Below, one piece after another: positions 15,229 to 22,906 of a stretch of 37,797 nt of DNA. The stretch is from positions 1 through 37,797 of the forward strand of contig CALXCF010000016.1 of NCBI GenBank assembly GCA_944386755.1, read 5' to 3'. Numbering within the stretch: the stretch's first letter is position 1; the number at the start of each line of letters is the position of its first letter. The position numbers were made by a program, and so were the translations under genes. A model generated the notes under the pieces. It did no database searches. It was not told the origin of the DNA and was given only the letters and a program-made list of their open reading frames with translations. The DNA is from an uncultured Clostridia bacterium. GTDB taxonomy: Bacteria > Bacillota > Clostridia > TANB77 > CAG-508.

Positions 15229-15262
15229 GAAACCGTTGAAGAGTCAACGGTTTCTTGTATTT
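15229..15262 (+). terminator. Terminator of rpsF-ssb-rpsR
   Basis: GAAACCGTTGA (15229-15239) and TCAACGGTTTC (15244-15254) form a perfect 11-bp stem with a 4-base loop. TTGTATTTT follows. Confidence 0.85.
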
Positions 15263-15314
15263 TAGAAATAGAAAGTAATGCAACCATTGTAATCAAAAAT
15301 TCACAAAATAAATA

Positions 15315-15343
15315 TTTACAACAAAAAATGGTTATGATATAAT
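15315..15343 (+). promoter_or_regulatory. Promoter of Ig-like membrane protein gene
   Basis: TTTACA (15315-15320), 17-base spacer, TATAAT (15338-15343), with an extended -10 TG at 15335-15336. Confidence 0.75.
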
Positions 15344-15373
15344 CATCTATGACAGAACAAAAGAGGTGAAAAG

Positions 15374-16318
15374 ATGAATCAAATTTTAAGTGTAGAAGAT
15401 ACAAAGAAAAAAAATAAAAAGAACAAAATGCCAAGAAATAGTGGACCAATTGCAATAGAAAGCATATTAAAATTTTTCGCAATTGCAATATTAATATTTG
15501 GCATATTTATGATTGGCAGTGGTTCATATTCAATGTATGTTAGTTCACAAGGAGATATATCAAGTACAAAACCAACAATCCAAGTAGAAGAAAATGAAGA
15601 TGGAACTCAAATAACATTGAGAGTGTTGCATAATAGGGCATTAGCTAAAGTAACATATAGTTGGAATAATGGAGAAGAAATAGAAATACAGACTAATAAT
15701 AGTAGACAAGTAGAACAAGTTATAGATGTTCCAACAGGTGATAATGTACTTTCAATATATGCACAAGATGCAAATGGACAAGAAACAAGTTATCAAAAGG
15801 CATATGCTTTAGAGGGAGATATAACAATAGATTTAGCATTAGATGGAAGCAATATAAAAGTAACAGCAACTGGAAAAAATGAATTATCATATATGACATA
15901 TCGTTGGGATGAAGAAGAGGAACAAAGAGTTGATATTAATAATACAGAAATTGAACAAAGTATAGAAATACCAGAAGGTCAACATACATTAACAGTAATT
16001 GTAGTAGATCTTAATAATACGACTCAAACAAAAACGCAAGAAGTAAAAGGAGTAACAAAGCCACATCTTGAAGTAACAGCAGATGGAACAGAGAATTTCC
16101 TAATTAAGGCATCAGATAATGAAGGAATAAAGAGAGTAGAATTTATTGTAAATGAAACTGACAAGTATGCAATAAACTTGGATGAAGTATATTCAATAGA
16201 TCAAAGAAAAGAATTTGAATATTCTTATCCATTACAAGAGGGACAAAATAAATTGGAAGTAACAGTATATAATGAAAGTGATGTCAGTGAAACAGTCAAA
16301 GTTATGTTTAATAAATAA
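15374..16318 (+). CDS. Membrane-anchored protein with tandem Ig-like domains
   Basis: A 314-residue protein of unknown function. A lysine-rich cytoplasmic start (residues 11-18) precedes one membrane span at about 31-50, with no cleavage or lipobox motif, so the rest should face outward on an uncleaved anchor. The exterior is three similar beta-rich modules of about 85 residues. Repeated features include YSWNNGEE / YRWDEEEE, a VxIPxG turn (DVPTGDN, EIPEGQH, PLQEGQN), and final strands LSIYAQDANGQ, LTVIVVDLNNT and LEVTVYNESDV. This pattern resembles bacterial Ig-like folds. It stands alone between two good terminators with its own strong promoter. A cell-surface adhesive or scaffolding role is only a guess. 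Confidence 0.75.
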   Translation: MNQILSVEDTKKKNKKNKMPRNSGPIAIESILKFFAIAILIFGIFMIGSGSYSMYVSSQGDISSTKPTIQVEENEDGTQITLRVLHNRALAKVTYSWNNGEEIEIQTNNSRQVEQVIDVPTGDNVLSIYAQDANGQETSYQKAYALEGDITIDLALDGSNIKVTATGKNELSYMTYRWDEEEEQRVDINNTEIEQSIEIPEGQHTLTVIVVDLNNTTQTKTQEVKGVTKPHLEVTADGTENFLIKASDNEGIKRVEFIVNETDKYAINLDEVYSIDQRKEFEYSYPLQEGQNKLEVTVYNESDVSETVKVMFNK

Positions 16319-16334
16319 AATATGAATATACAAG

Positions 16335-16371
16335 AAGCCTTCTACAAAAAAAATGAAAGTAGAAGGCTTTA
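16335..16371 (+). terminator. Terminator after the Ig-like gene
   Basis: AAGCCTTCTAC (16335-16345) pairs perfectly with GTAGAAGGCTT (16359-16369), with a 13-base loop and a short T-run. Confidence 0.75.
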
Positions 16372-16416
16372 CTCAATAAAGTTGATATCTGTATAAATGC
16401 AGTCATGGAGGAAATA

Positions 16417-17253
16417 ATGGAATATAGTTTTTTAGAGATAATAATTTATTTTATAACATATTCTTTTTTAGGTTGGGTGATGGAATCTATATTTAGGTCT
16501 ATCAGTGAGAGAAAAATAATAAATACAGGCTTTTTAAAAGGGCCTTTTTGTCCAATATATGGTGTAGGGGCTATAATAATGCTACTATTTTTGAAAAGAT
16601 TTACAGACAATTTAGCAGTATTATTTATTGTTTCAGTAGTTGTTTTAACTATATGGGAATATCTTGTAGGAGTATTATTAGAAAAGTTATTTCATACAAA
16701 ATATTGGGATTATTCAAAAAATAAGTTCAATTTTCAAGGACGAATATGTTTAATGAATTCAATATTTTGGGGAATTCTTGGAGTAGTATTTGTTAAATAT
16801 ATACACCCATTAATAGAGAGTTTAATTGAGAAGATTGATTTTAGAATATTAATATTTGTATATAGTATTTTAGGTATAGTAATTTTAGTAGATGCAATAT
16901 CAAGTATTATTAAGGTTAAGAATATAAAAGTAACACTAGAGAAAATAGAAAAATTAAATTATGAAATTAAAGAAAAATTAAAAGAAGAGAATGTTCAATA
17001 TTTAATTGAGCAATTAAAATACAAAAGAAATAAAACAATTTTACGTTTGTATAAAAATGTATATCGTTTGAAAAAAGCATTCCCAGCTATTAATACTAAA
17101 GAAATAACAGAGGTATTGAATAAAAAGGTTGAATTAAAAGAAATAAAAGAAGAAATAAAACAAAGAATAGAAAAAAGGAAAAGAAAAAACAAAAAAGCAA
17201 TTAAAGAAGTTCAAACTGCAAATGAAATAACTAAAGAAGCTAAAAAAGACTGA
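16417..17253 (+). CDS. CmpB-like putative ABC transporter permease (PF06541 family)
   Basis: A 278-residue membrane protein. The family markers are SFLGWVMESIF near the start, GPFCPIYGVGA (about 44-54), and HTKYWDYSKNKFNFQGRICL (about 93-112). About five membrane spans occupy the first 165 residues. The last 110 are a cytoplasmic, highly charged, probably coiled-coil tail (many Lys and Glu), longer than in many relatives. Despite the database name, no ATPase partner is adjacent and transport is unproven. ATG 16417 is chosen because GGAGG (16407-16411) lies 5 bases upstream; ATG 16405 overlaps that box. It sits 63 bp before the receiver-GGDEF gene. Confidence 0.78.
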   Translation: MEYSFLEIIIYFITYSFLGWVMESIFRSISERKIINTGFLKGPFCPIYGVGAIIMLLFLKRFTDNLAVLFIVSVVVLTIWEYLVGVLLEKLFHTKYWDYSKNKFNFQGRICLMNSIFWGILGVVFVKYIHPLIESLIEKIDFRILIFVYSILGIVILVDAISSIIKVKNIKVTLEKIEKLNYEIKEKLKEENVQYLIEQLKYKRNKTILRLYKNVYRLKKAFPAINTKEITEVLNKKVELKEIKEEIKQRIEKRKRKNKKAIKEVQTANEITKEAKKD

Positions 17254-17260
17254 AAAAAAC

Positions 17261-17290
17261 TTGAAATATTGTAATAGTTTTGTATATAAT
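17261..17290 (+). promoter_or_regulatory. Promoter of receiver-GGDEF gene
   Basis: TTGAAA (17261-17266), 18-base spacer, TATAAT (17285-17290), 27 bases before the start codon. Confidence 0.6.
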
Positions 17291-17316
17291 TAAGAAAAAA
17301 TGGAGTAGGGGATAAA

Positions 17317-18240
17317 ATGGTACAAGAAATATATATAATAGATGATGATGATTCATCAATTGTCATTTTTAGGGAGTTATTTAAAAATGATAAAGAATTC
17401 AAATTTATTAGTGTAAAAAGTGAACAAATAGATATAGCATTAAAAAATATACCATCATTAATAGTTATTAATGAAGATGCAATAAATATTGATGTGGTAG
17501 AGCTATGTAGAAGAATTAGAAAGGACGAAGATAATACAATTACACCTGTTATAGTTGTATCCTCAAATTCAAATAGAGAACACAGAATTAGGATATTACA
17601 AGAATCAGTAGAGTATTATATAAAAAAACCAGTTGATGAATATTATTTGTATTATACAGTCAAAAATGTAAATAGATTATTAACAAGTAATAGAAGAATG
17701 AGTCCATTGACTGGATTACCAGGAAATGTACAAATACATGCAGAATTAAAAAAGAGAATTTTACGAAAAGAACCATTTTGTGTTTTATATTTAGATTTAG
17801 ATAATTTCAAAGCATATAATGATGTATATGGATTTCTAAAAGGAGATCAAATAATAGAATTTACAGCAGATACGATAATTAAATGTGTTCATGAAAGCGG
17901 AATGGAAGATACTTTTATAGGACATATTGGTGGAGACGATTTTGTGGCTATTGTATCAGGTTTAACATGTGAAAGATTGTGTCAAAATATATTAGCTTAT
18001 TTTGATGAAAATGTTAAAAGATATTTCACAGATGAGGATTTAGAAAAAGGTTATATAGAAGTTGCAAATCGTAAAGGAATTATTGAACAATTTCCACTAA
18101 CTTCGCTTTCAATAGGAGTTGTTGTTGCAGATGTTGGTAGATTTGGAAATATTCTAGAGATAGGAGAAGTTGGTGCTCAAGTAAAACATGCTGCTAAATC
18201 TGTTATGGGAAGTAGCTATGCAGTGGATAGGAGAAGGTAA
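17317..18240 (+). CDS. Receiver-GGDEF protein with atypical receiver
   Basis: A 307-residue cytoplasmic signalling protein. Residues 1-115 have a CheY-like receiver layout: acidic cluster DDDD (9-12), S82/S83 in VVSSNS, and K104-P105 in YIKKPVD. At the phosphorylation position, however, LIVINEDAI places Asn52 where Asp is expected, and the usual MP..DG is missing. A GGDEF diguanylate-cyclase domain follows (about 125-305), with LYLDLDNFKAYND supplying metal-binding Asp160 and the active-site loop GGDDF at 205-209. No RxxD inhibitory site precedes that loop. GGDDF keeps acidic residues, so c-di-GMP synthesis is possible but not certain. Control by phosphorylation looks unlikely. A terminator follows at once. 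Confidence 0.85.
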   Translation: MVQEIYIIDDDDSSIVIFRELFKNDKEFKFISVKSEQIDIALKNIPSLIVINEDAINIDVVELCRRIRKDEDNTITPVIVVSSNSNREHRIRILQESVEYYIKKPVDEYYLYYTVKNVNRLLTSNRRMSPLTGLPGNVQIHAELKKRILRKEPFCVLYLDLDNFKAYNDVYGFLKGDQIIEFTADTIIKCVHESGMEDTFIGHIGGDDFVAIVSGLTCERLCQNILAYFDENVKRYFTDEDLEKGYIEVANRKGIIEQFPLTSLSIGVVVADVGRFGNILEIGEVGAQVKHAAKSVMGSSYAVDRRR

Positions 18241-18250
18241 AGTTGATTAA

Positions 18251-18283
18251 AATTGCAGATGTAAAAGTTTGCAATTTTTTGAT
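18251..18283 (+). terminator. Terminator after receiver-GGDEF gene (repeat copy 1)
   Basis: AATTGCA/TTGCAATT hairpin ending in TTTTTT. These 33 bases recur exactly at 21144-21176, where they follow the toxin gene and again precede a NUDIX gene. Confidence 0.75.
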
Positions 18284-18313
18284 ATAAAGTTTTTTGAAAG
18301 GTGTGATGTAGAT

Positions 18314-19291
18314 ATGGATTTAACGCTAGATGTTGAAGACTATAAACTGAACATAAGAGCAGGAGGAATACTAATACATAATAATAAAGTATTAACACAT
18401 AAAACTATAAATAAAGACCACTACTGTTTACCAGGTGGAAGGGTAGAGATAGGAGAAAGTTCAGAACAAACCATAAAAAGAGAGCTACAAGAAGAATTAG
18501 GTAAAAAAGTTGAGATATTAGGATATGCAGCAACAATTGAGAATTTTTTTGAGATGGAAAATAAGAAATATCATGAAATATATTTTTTATATAGAATAGA
18601 GTTTGCCGATGAAGAAGATAAAAAGATAGATTATACAATGCACAATTCAGAAGGAAAAGAATATTTACAATATGAATGGATAGATGTAGATAAAATAGAT
18701 GAATGTAATCTACTACCTAAATGTTTAAAAGACATAGTGAAGTCTAAAAAATTTCCAATACATAAAATTAATGACGATTTAGAAAATAGAGAATTATTAA
18801 TTAGAAAAGTGAAGTATGAAGATATTGAGCAAATTGTGGATATAAATATTAAAGACTGGAGAAAAGTGTATAAAGGAATAATAGATGATGAAATATTAGA
18901 TAATTTAGATAGAAACAAAAAAATAGAAAAGTGGAAAGAGTATTATAATATTGGAAATGTGATTGTAGCAGAACAAAATGGAAAGGTGTTGGGATATTGC
19001 AGATATGATGATAATACTAATTATAATAATACTGACATAGATTCAGAAATAATAGCCATATATGTTGATTGTGATAAATTAGGAAAAGGAGTAGGGAGAA
19101 AATTAGTAGAATATGTAATGGCTGATTTGAAAAACAAGAATAAGAATAAAATGGTGATATGGTGCTTAGAAAAAAATAAAAATGCAAGAAAGTTCTATGA
19201 GAAGATTGGTGGAAAATTATTAAATGATAAAAGATTTTTTGAAATAGAAGGCAAAAAATATAAAGAAGTTGGGTATATTTATGAAATGTAA
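18314..19291 (+). CDS. NUDIX hydrolase fused to GNAT acetyltransferase
   Basis: A 325-residue two-domain protein. The N-terminal domain (about 10-145) has a perfect NUDIX box beginning GGRVEIGE and continuing REL.EELG, which binds Mg2+ and cleaves a nucleoside diphosphate-X bond. The C-terminal domain (about 155-325) is a GNAT N-acetyltransferase. It begins LLIRKVKYEDIEQIVDI, has the acetyl-CoA loop KLGKGVGRKLVEY, and ends with the KNARKFYEKIG helix. Both substrates are unknown. ATG 18314 is chosen, with AAAGGTG 10 bases upstream; TTG 18269 would begin inside the preceding terminator. It opens a run of small accessory genes, with the next start about 30 bp downstream. Confidence 0.85.
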   Translation: MDLTLDVEDYKLNIRAGGILIHNNKVLTHKTINKDHYCLPGGRVEIGESSEQTIKRELQEELGKKVEILGYAATIENFFEMENKKYHEIYFLYRIEFADEEDKKIDYTMHNSEGKEYLQYEWIDVDKIDECNLLPKCLKDIVKSKKFPIHKINDDLENRELLIRKVKYEDIEQIVDINIKDWRKVYKGIIDDEILDNLDRNKKIEKWKEYYNIGNVIVAEQNGKVLGYCRYDDNTNYNNTDIDSEIIAIYVDCDKLGKGVGRKLVEYVMADLKNKNKNKMVIWCLEKNKNARKFYEKIGGKLLNDKRFFEIEGKKYKEVGYIYEM

Positions 19292-19321
19292 TATTTAAAC
19301 TGTTAATAAAGGAGAAAAATT

Positions 19322-19657
19322 GTGGATAAACTGTTAGAATATGAGAATTTATTGTTTAAAAAAAGTTTCTGTTCAAAAAAAGAAAATTTAGAAAAAATAT
19401 TTCATAAGGATTTTTTTGAATTTGGAAAGTCAGGCAGAATCTTTAGTAGAGATGGAACTATTAATTATTTATTGAATTCAGAAGATAGAAACATACAAAT
19501 ATTAGATTTTGCTGTTAATCAGATAGATGAAAAAACTTTTATAGTACATTACAAGTCAAAACATGATGGGAAACAAATGGTGCTTAGAACATCAATTTGG
19601 ATTTACGAAAACAAAGAATTTAAATTGTATTTTCATCAAGGTACAATTACAAATTAA
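19322..19657 (+). CDS. NTF2-like/DUF4440-type small protein
   Basis: A 111-residue soluble protein with the order of elements found in DUF4440/SnoaL-like NTF2 folds. An N-terminal helix (LLEYENLLF) is followed by the short HKDFFEFGKSGRIFSRDGTINYLL segment, then alternating strands ending LRTSIWIYENKEFKLYFHQGT. Members are often small-molecule enzymes or orphan binding proteins, and no catalytic residue can be assigned. The start is GTG 19322 with AAAGGAG upstream. It follows the NUDIX-GNAT gene by 30 bp and is probably cotranscribed. It has no visible partner function. Confidence 0.7.
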   Translation: MDKLLEYENLLFKKSFCSKKENLEKIFHKDFFEFGKSGRIFSRDGTINYLLNSEDRNIQILDFAVNQIDEKTFIVHYKSKHDGKQMVLRTSIWIYENKEFKLYFHQGTITN

Positions 19658-19704
19658 ATATGAAATAGTAAAATTAGAAATTAATAAAATAATAACAAAG
19701 AAGG

Positions 19705-20464
19705 AATAGTATGAAATTTATAATAATAACTGGACCACAGGCAGTAGGAAAAATGACAGTAGGACAAGAATTAGTAAAAATAACAAATTTAAAATTATTA
19801 CATAATCATATGACAATAGAAGTATTAACAAAAATATTTGATTACAACAAAGAAGCTTTTAGAAAATTGAATGAAGAATTTAGAATAAGAATATTTGAAG
19901 AATTTTCAAAAAGTGATGAAGAAGGAATAATCTTTACAACTACATGGGACTTTGATGATAAAGAGGAATGGAATAGAATATATAAATATATCCAGATATT
20001 CAAAGATAATAATGCAAAAATCTATATAGTTGAGCTAGAAGCAAACTTGGAAGAACGATTAAAAAGAAATAAAATGGAAAATAGACTTGAAAATAAACCA
20101 TCAAAAAGAAATTTAGAATGGAGCGAAAAAGATTTATTAAAATCGGTAGAAAAATATAGATTTAATTCAAAAGAAAATGAAATAAAAGAGAATAATTATA
20201 TAAGAATTGATAATACAAAGATAAGTGCTGATATTGTGGCTAAGACGATAAAGGAAAAATTCAAATTATAAGTTAGAGAATTTTATGAGTTAATATAACG
20301 AAAATAAGTAATATAATAAAGAGTAATATAGAAATGCAACTTCTAATATAAATATAATAATAAAAAATATATTAGGAGTTTTATTATGTTCATAATAGAT
20401 AGAAAAAGAATACAAATAATGTTATCAGCTATTTTAGTAAGTATGTTAGTATTTGGAGTTCAAA
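19705..20464. repeat. Direct duplication, copy 1 (kinase plus start of cwlD)
   Basis: About 760 bp nearly identical to 21443-22203, offset by 1738-1739 bp. Only a handful of differences were seen by eye: two silent changes near the kinase start, one single-base indel in the spacer, and a few changes in the cwlD fragment. Homology stops abruptly after GGAGTTCAAA at 20464. Confidence 0.9.
19711..20271 (+). CDS. P-loop kinase-like NTPase, copy 1
   Basis: A 186-residue protein with the Walker A loop GPQAVGKMTVG at residues 8-18. Met in place of Ser/Thr after GK is common in this shikimate/nucleotide-kinase-like family. LLHNHMTIEVL (about 34-44) is a second family mark. The tail includes the Arg-rich lid-like LEERLKRNKMENRLENKPSKRN, fitting a small-molecule kinase. 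The substrate is unknown. It is identical in protein sequence to the gene at 21449. A GGAATAG box precedes ATG 19711. Downstream lies a truncated cwlD start, so this copy is the one cut off from its original neighbour. Confidence 0.8.
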   Translation: MKFIIITGPQAVGKMTVGQELVKITNLKLLHNHMTIEVLTKIFDYNKEAFRKLNEEFRIRIFEEFSKSDEEGIIFTTTWDFDDKEEWNRIYKYIQIFKDNNAKIYIVELEANLEERLKRNKMENRLENKPSKRNLEWSEKDLLKSVEKYRFNSKENEIKENNYIRIDNTKISADIVAKTIKEKFKL

Positions 20465-20475
20465 ATAAAAATTGA
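20386..20475 (+). pseudogene. cwlD 5' fragment
   Basis: The first 26 codons match the start of the complete cwlD at 22125 (MFIIDRKRIQIMLSAILV against MFVINRKRIQIMLSAILV), then the sequence diverges and stops at 20473-20475. The ribosome binding site and spacer are also copied. It is a by-product of the duplication and would encode only the signal anchor. Confidence 0.88.
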
Positions 20476-20512
20476 TAAAAATTTAAAAATTCAACAAAAT
20501 TTAGAAAAAGTG

Positions 20513-20521
20513 TGGTATAAT
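20513..20521 (+). promoter_or_regulatory. Extended -10 promoter of toxin-antitoxin pair
   Basis: TGG followed by TATAAT (20516-20521), 30 bases before the antitoxin start, with no good -35 box. An extended -10 promoter with a weak -35 fits autorepressed toxin-antitoxin operons, but no operator palindrome was identified. Confidence 0.45.
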
Positions 20522-20550
20522 ATTAATATAAATCCAAAAAAAGGAGATGA

Positions 20551-20805
20551 ATGATTATGACAATGAAACAAAAAGAATTATATAATGTAATTGAAAGTTT
20601 ACCAGAAGAATTATCAAGTAAAGTTGTAGATTATATAGAATATCTTAAATTTTCTTATATGACAAAAGCTCCAGATGATTTAATTATAAAAGATGATAAA
20701 GATTTATTGGGAAAATTAAAAAAAGGTATGGAAGATACTAATAATGGAAAGGTATGTTCTATTGAAGAAGCATATGAAGAAGTTAAAGGAATTTTAGCAA
20801 ATTAA
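20551..20805 (+). CDS. Antitoxin of RelE/ParE-type toxin-antitoxin pair
   Basis: An 84-residue acidic protein directly upstream of the toxin. The N-terminal part LYNVIESLPEELSSKVVDYIEYLKF resembles DUF2281-type small antitoxin proteins. The C-terminal part DLLGKLKKGMEDTNNGKVCSIEEAYEEVKGIL is the pattern of toxin-wrapping antitoxin tails. It should neutralise the toxin and probably repress the operon, although a DNA-binding fold is not obvious. ATG 20551 lies 4 bases after AAGGAG; ATG 20557 is nearly as good. The pair lies wholly inside the insert between the two kinase copies. Confidence 0.75.
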   Translation: MIMTMKQKELYNVIESLPEELSSKVVDYIEYLKFSYMTKAPDDLIIKDDKDLLGKLKKGMEDTNNGKVCSIEEAYEEVKGILAN

Positions 20806-20821
20806 AATGGAGGTTTTGGTA

Positions 20822-21136
20822 TTGGAAGAATACAAAGTAGAATTATCTATTCAAGCAAAAGAGGACTATAAAAGTATTATTAGATATATAAAATACAAAT
20901 TATTAGAGCCTAATATCGCAGAAAGATATGCTGAATTAATAAAGAATGAAATTAATACTTTAAAATATAATCCACAAAAATTTGCTATTATTGATTATGA
21001 TATGATAAAAAAATATAAGTTTAGAAAATTAATTATTAAAAATTATATTGCTTTTTATAGAGTCAATGAAGATGAAAAAATAGTAAATGTAGAAAGAATT
21101 TTGTATGGTGCAACTGACTGGAAAAATAAATTATAA
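20822..21136 (+). CDS. RelE/ParE-superfamily toxin
   Basis: A 104-residue basic protein of the RelE/ParE fold. It opens YKVELSIQAKEDYKSIIRYI, has the helix AERYAELIKNEINTLKYNP, and ends with the strands FRKLIIKNYIAFYRVNEDEKIVNVERILYG. Family members cleave mRNA at the ribosome or poison DNA gyrase; which applies is not clear, since catalytic residues vary. TTG 20822 is preferred, 8 bases after GGAGG (20809-20813). ATG 20807 is also in frame, 1 base after the antitoxin stop, but it lies on that ribosome binding site. A terminator follows. Confidence 0.82.
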   Translation: MEEYKVELSIQAKEDYKSIIRYIKYKLLEPNIAERYAELIKNEINTLKYNPQKFAIIDYDMIKKYKFRKLIIKNYIAFYRVNEDEKIVNVERILYGATDWKNKL

Positions 21137-21143
21137 ATTAAAG

Positions 21144-21176
21144 AATTGCAGATGTAAAAGTTTGCAATTTTTTGAT
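21144..21176 (+). terminator. Terminator after toxin gene (repeat copy 2)
   Basis: Identical for 33 bases to 18251-18283: hairpin AATTGCA/TTGCAATT with TTTTTT. Confidence 0.75.
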
Positions 21177-21235
21177 TTCTGTTGAAAGTAAAAAGACATG
21201 ATGATAAAATAAGAAAAAATGAAAAGGAGTATCAA

Positions 21236-21447
21236 ATGGAACTAGTTGATATTGTAGATGAGAATAATAAATTAACTGGACAAATTGAAGATAGATGGGT
21301 AGCATATAATAAAGGACTAATGAAAAAGAAATAGATTATAAGCAATTAGAGATTGAATATAATGTTAATGAAGTTATACAAGAAATAGAAAAATTAAAAT
21401 TTCCATTTTATGAAGGAATATTAAAAATTTTCTATGGAAAGGAATAG
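21236..21447 (+). pseudogene. NUDIX hydrolase remnant with internal deletion
   Basis: After AAAAGGAG, ATG 21236 opens MELVDIVDENNKLTGQIEDRW and reaches KGLMKKK before a stop at 21332. The N-terminus is that of a NUDIX hydrolase of the isopentenyl-diphosphate-isomerase-like type. Another frame then reads EIDYKQLEIEYNVNEVIQEIEKLKF to a stop at 21445, which looks like the C-terminus of the same protein. The NUDIX box and the middle are gone, so it is non-functional. Its end overlaps the ribosome binding site of kinase copy 2. Confidence 0.6.
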
Positions 21448-22203
21448 AATGAAATTTATAATAATAACTGGACCACAGGCAGTAGGAAAAATGACAGTGG
21501 GACAAGAACTAGTAAAAATAACAAATTTAAAATTATTACATAATCATATGACAATAGAAGTATTAACAAAAATATTTGATTACAACAAAGAAGCTTTTAG
21601 AAAATTGAATGAAGAATTTAGAATAAGAATATTTGAAGAATTTTCAAAAAGTGATGAAGAAGGAATAATCTTTACAACTACATGGGACTTTGATGATAAA
21701 GAGGAATGGAATAGAATATATAAATATATCCAGATATTCAAAGATAATAATGCAAAAATCTATATAGTTGAGCTAGAAGCAAACTTGGAAGAACGATTAA
21801 AAAGAAATAAAATGGAAAATAGACTTGAAAATAAACCATCAAAAAGAAATTTAGAATGGAGCGAAAAAGATTTATTAAAATCGGTAGAAAAATATAGATT
21901 TAATTCAAAAGAAAATGAAATAAAAGAGAATAATTATATAAGAATTGATAATACAAAGATAAGTGCTGATATTGTGGCTAAGACGATAAAGGAAAAATTC
22001 AAATTATAAGTTAGAGAATTTTATGAGTTAATATAACGAAAATAAATAATATAATAAAGAGTAATATAGAAATGCAACTTCTAATATAAATATAATAATA
22101 AAAATATATATTAGGAGTTTTATTATGTTCGTAATAAATAGAAAAAGAATACAAATAATGTTATCAGCCATTTTAGTAAGTATGTTGGTATTTGGAGTTC
22201 AAA
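21443..22203. repeat. Direct duplication, copy 2 (kinase plus start of cwlD)
   Basis: The second copy of the 760-bp block at 19705-20464. Here the cwlD reading frame continues into the complete gene. The left boundary coincides with the GGAATAG box before the kinase start codon. Confidence 0.9.
21449..22009 (+). CDS. P-loop kinase-like NTPase, copy 2
   Basis: The same 186 residues as the gene at 19711, with the Walker A loop GPQAVGKMTVG at 8-18. ATG 21449 matches the start of copy 1 and has AAAGGA 5 bases upstream; a longer in-frame start at 21434 lies within the NUDIX remnant and is rejected. This copy lies 115 bp before the intact cwlD, so the kinase-cwlD order here is probably ancestral, while its upstream side (NUDIX remnant) is foreign to copy 1. 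Complete protein identity suggests a very recent event. Confidence 0.8.
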   Translation: MKFIIITGPQAVGKMTVGQELVKITNLKLLHNHMTIEVLTKIFDYNKEAFRKLNEEFRIRIFEEFSKSDEEGIIFTTTWDFDDKEEWNRIYKYIQIFKDNNAKIYIVELEANLEERLKRNKMENRLENKPSKRNLEWSEKDLLKSVEKYRFNSKENEIKENNYIRIDNTKISADIVAKTIKEKFKL

Positions 22204-22865
22204 TATCATTAAAAGAAAAAGAAGAATTAACAGTAGAAACAACATCTACACCAATATCAAATAAAACAATAGTAATAGATGCAGGACATGGAACACCAGA
22301 TGAAGGAGCAGAAAGTAAATCTGGGACAACTGAAGCAGAGATAAACTTAAAAATAGCATTAAAGGTGCAAAATTTATTAGAACAAACAGGTTGTACGGTG
22401 ATACTAACACGTTCAGATGAAAATGGAATATATGATTCAAATAGTAGTACCATAAGGCAGAAAAAAATAACTGATATAAAGAACAGAGTAAAAATAGGAA
22501 ACCAATCATCAGCAGATATTTTTGTTTCAATACATCTAAATAAAATTCCACAACAACAATACTATGGATGGCAATGTTTTTTTAATTCAAAAAATGATAA
22601 TAGTAAAATGTTAGCAGAGCAGTTACAAGAAAACTTAAATGATTCTATGCAAAAAGAAAATAAAAGAGTAGCAATGAAATTAGAAACGGTATATATTATG
22701 AAAAATGTGGAGATACCAATTTCAATAGTTGAGTGTGGATTTTTATCCAATCCAGAAGAAGAAAAACAGTTGCAAGAGGATGAGTATCAAAATAGGCTTG
22801 CATGGGGGATATATAATGGTATAACAGACTATTTTTACAATTTAGAAAGTGAAAATTACAATTGA
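22125..22865 (+). CDS. cwlD: N-acetylmuramoyl-L-alanine amidase CwlD
   Basis: A 246-residue Amidase_3 zinc enzyme. An N-terminal membrane anchor/signal (about 8-28) directs it across the membrane. Zinc ligands are His55 (DAGHG), Glu70 (GTTEAEIN) and His137 (SIHLN); the catalytic Glu203 is in VECGF. In spore formers CwlD removes peptide side chains from muramic acid, and a PdaA deacetylase then makes muramic-delta-lactam, needed for cortex hydrolysis at germination. Length and domain layout fit CwlD better than larger cell-separation amidases. AGGAG precedes ATG 22125. Its first 26 codons are duplicated at 20386. Confidence 0.85.
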   Translation: MFVINRKRIQIMLSAILVSMLVFGVQISLKEKEELTVETTSTPISNKTIVIDAGHGTPDEGAESKSGTTEAEINLKIALKVQNLLEQTGCTVILTRSDENGIYDSNSSTIRQKKITDIKNRVKIGNQSSADIFVSIHLNKIPQQQYYGWQCFFNSKNDNSKMLAEQLQENLNDSMQKENKRVAMKLETVYIMKNVEIPISIVECGFLSNPEEEKQLQEDEYQNRLAWGIYNGITDYFYNLESENYN

Positions 22866-22906
22866 GCCTTTGCTGGAATTTACTTTTAAATTTAAGGTAC
22901 TTTAAA

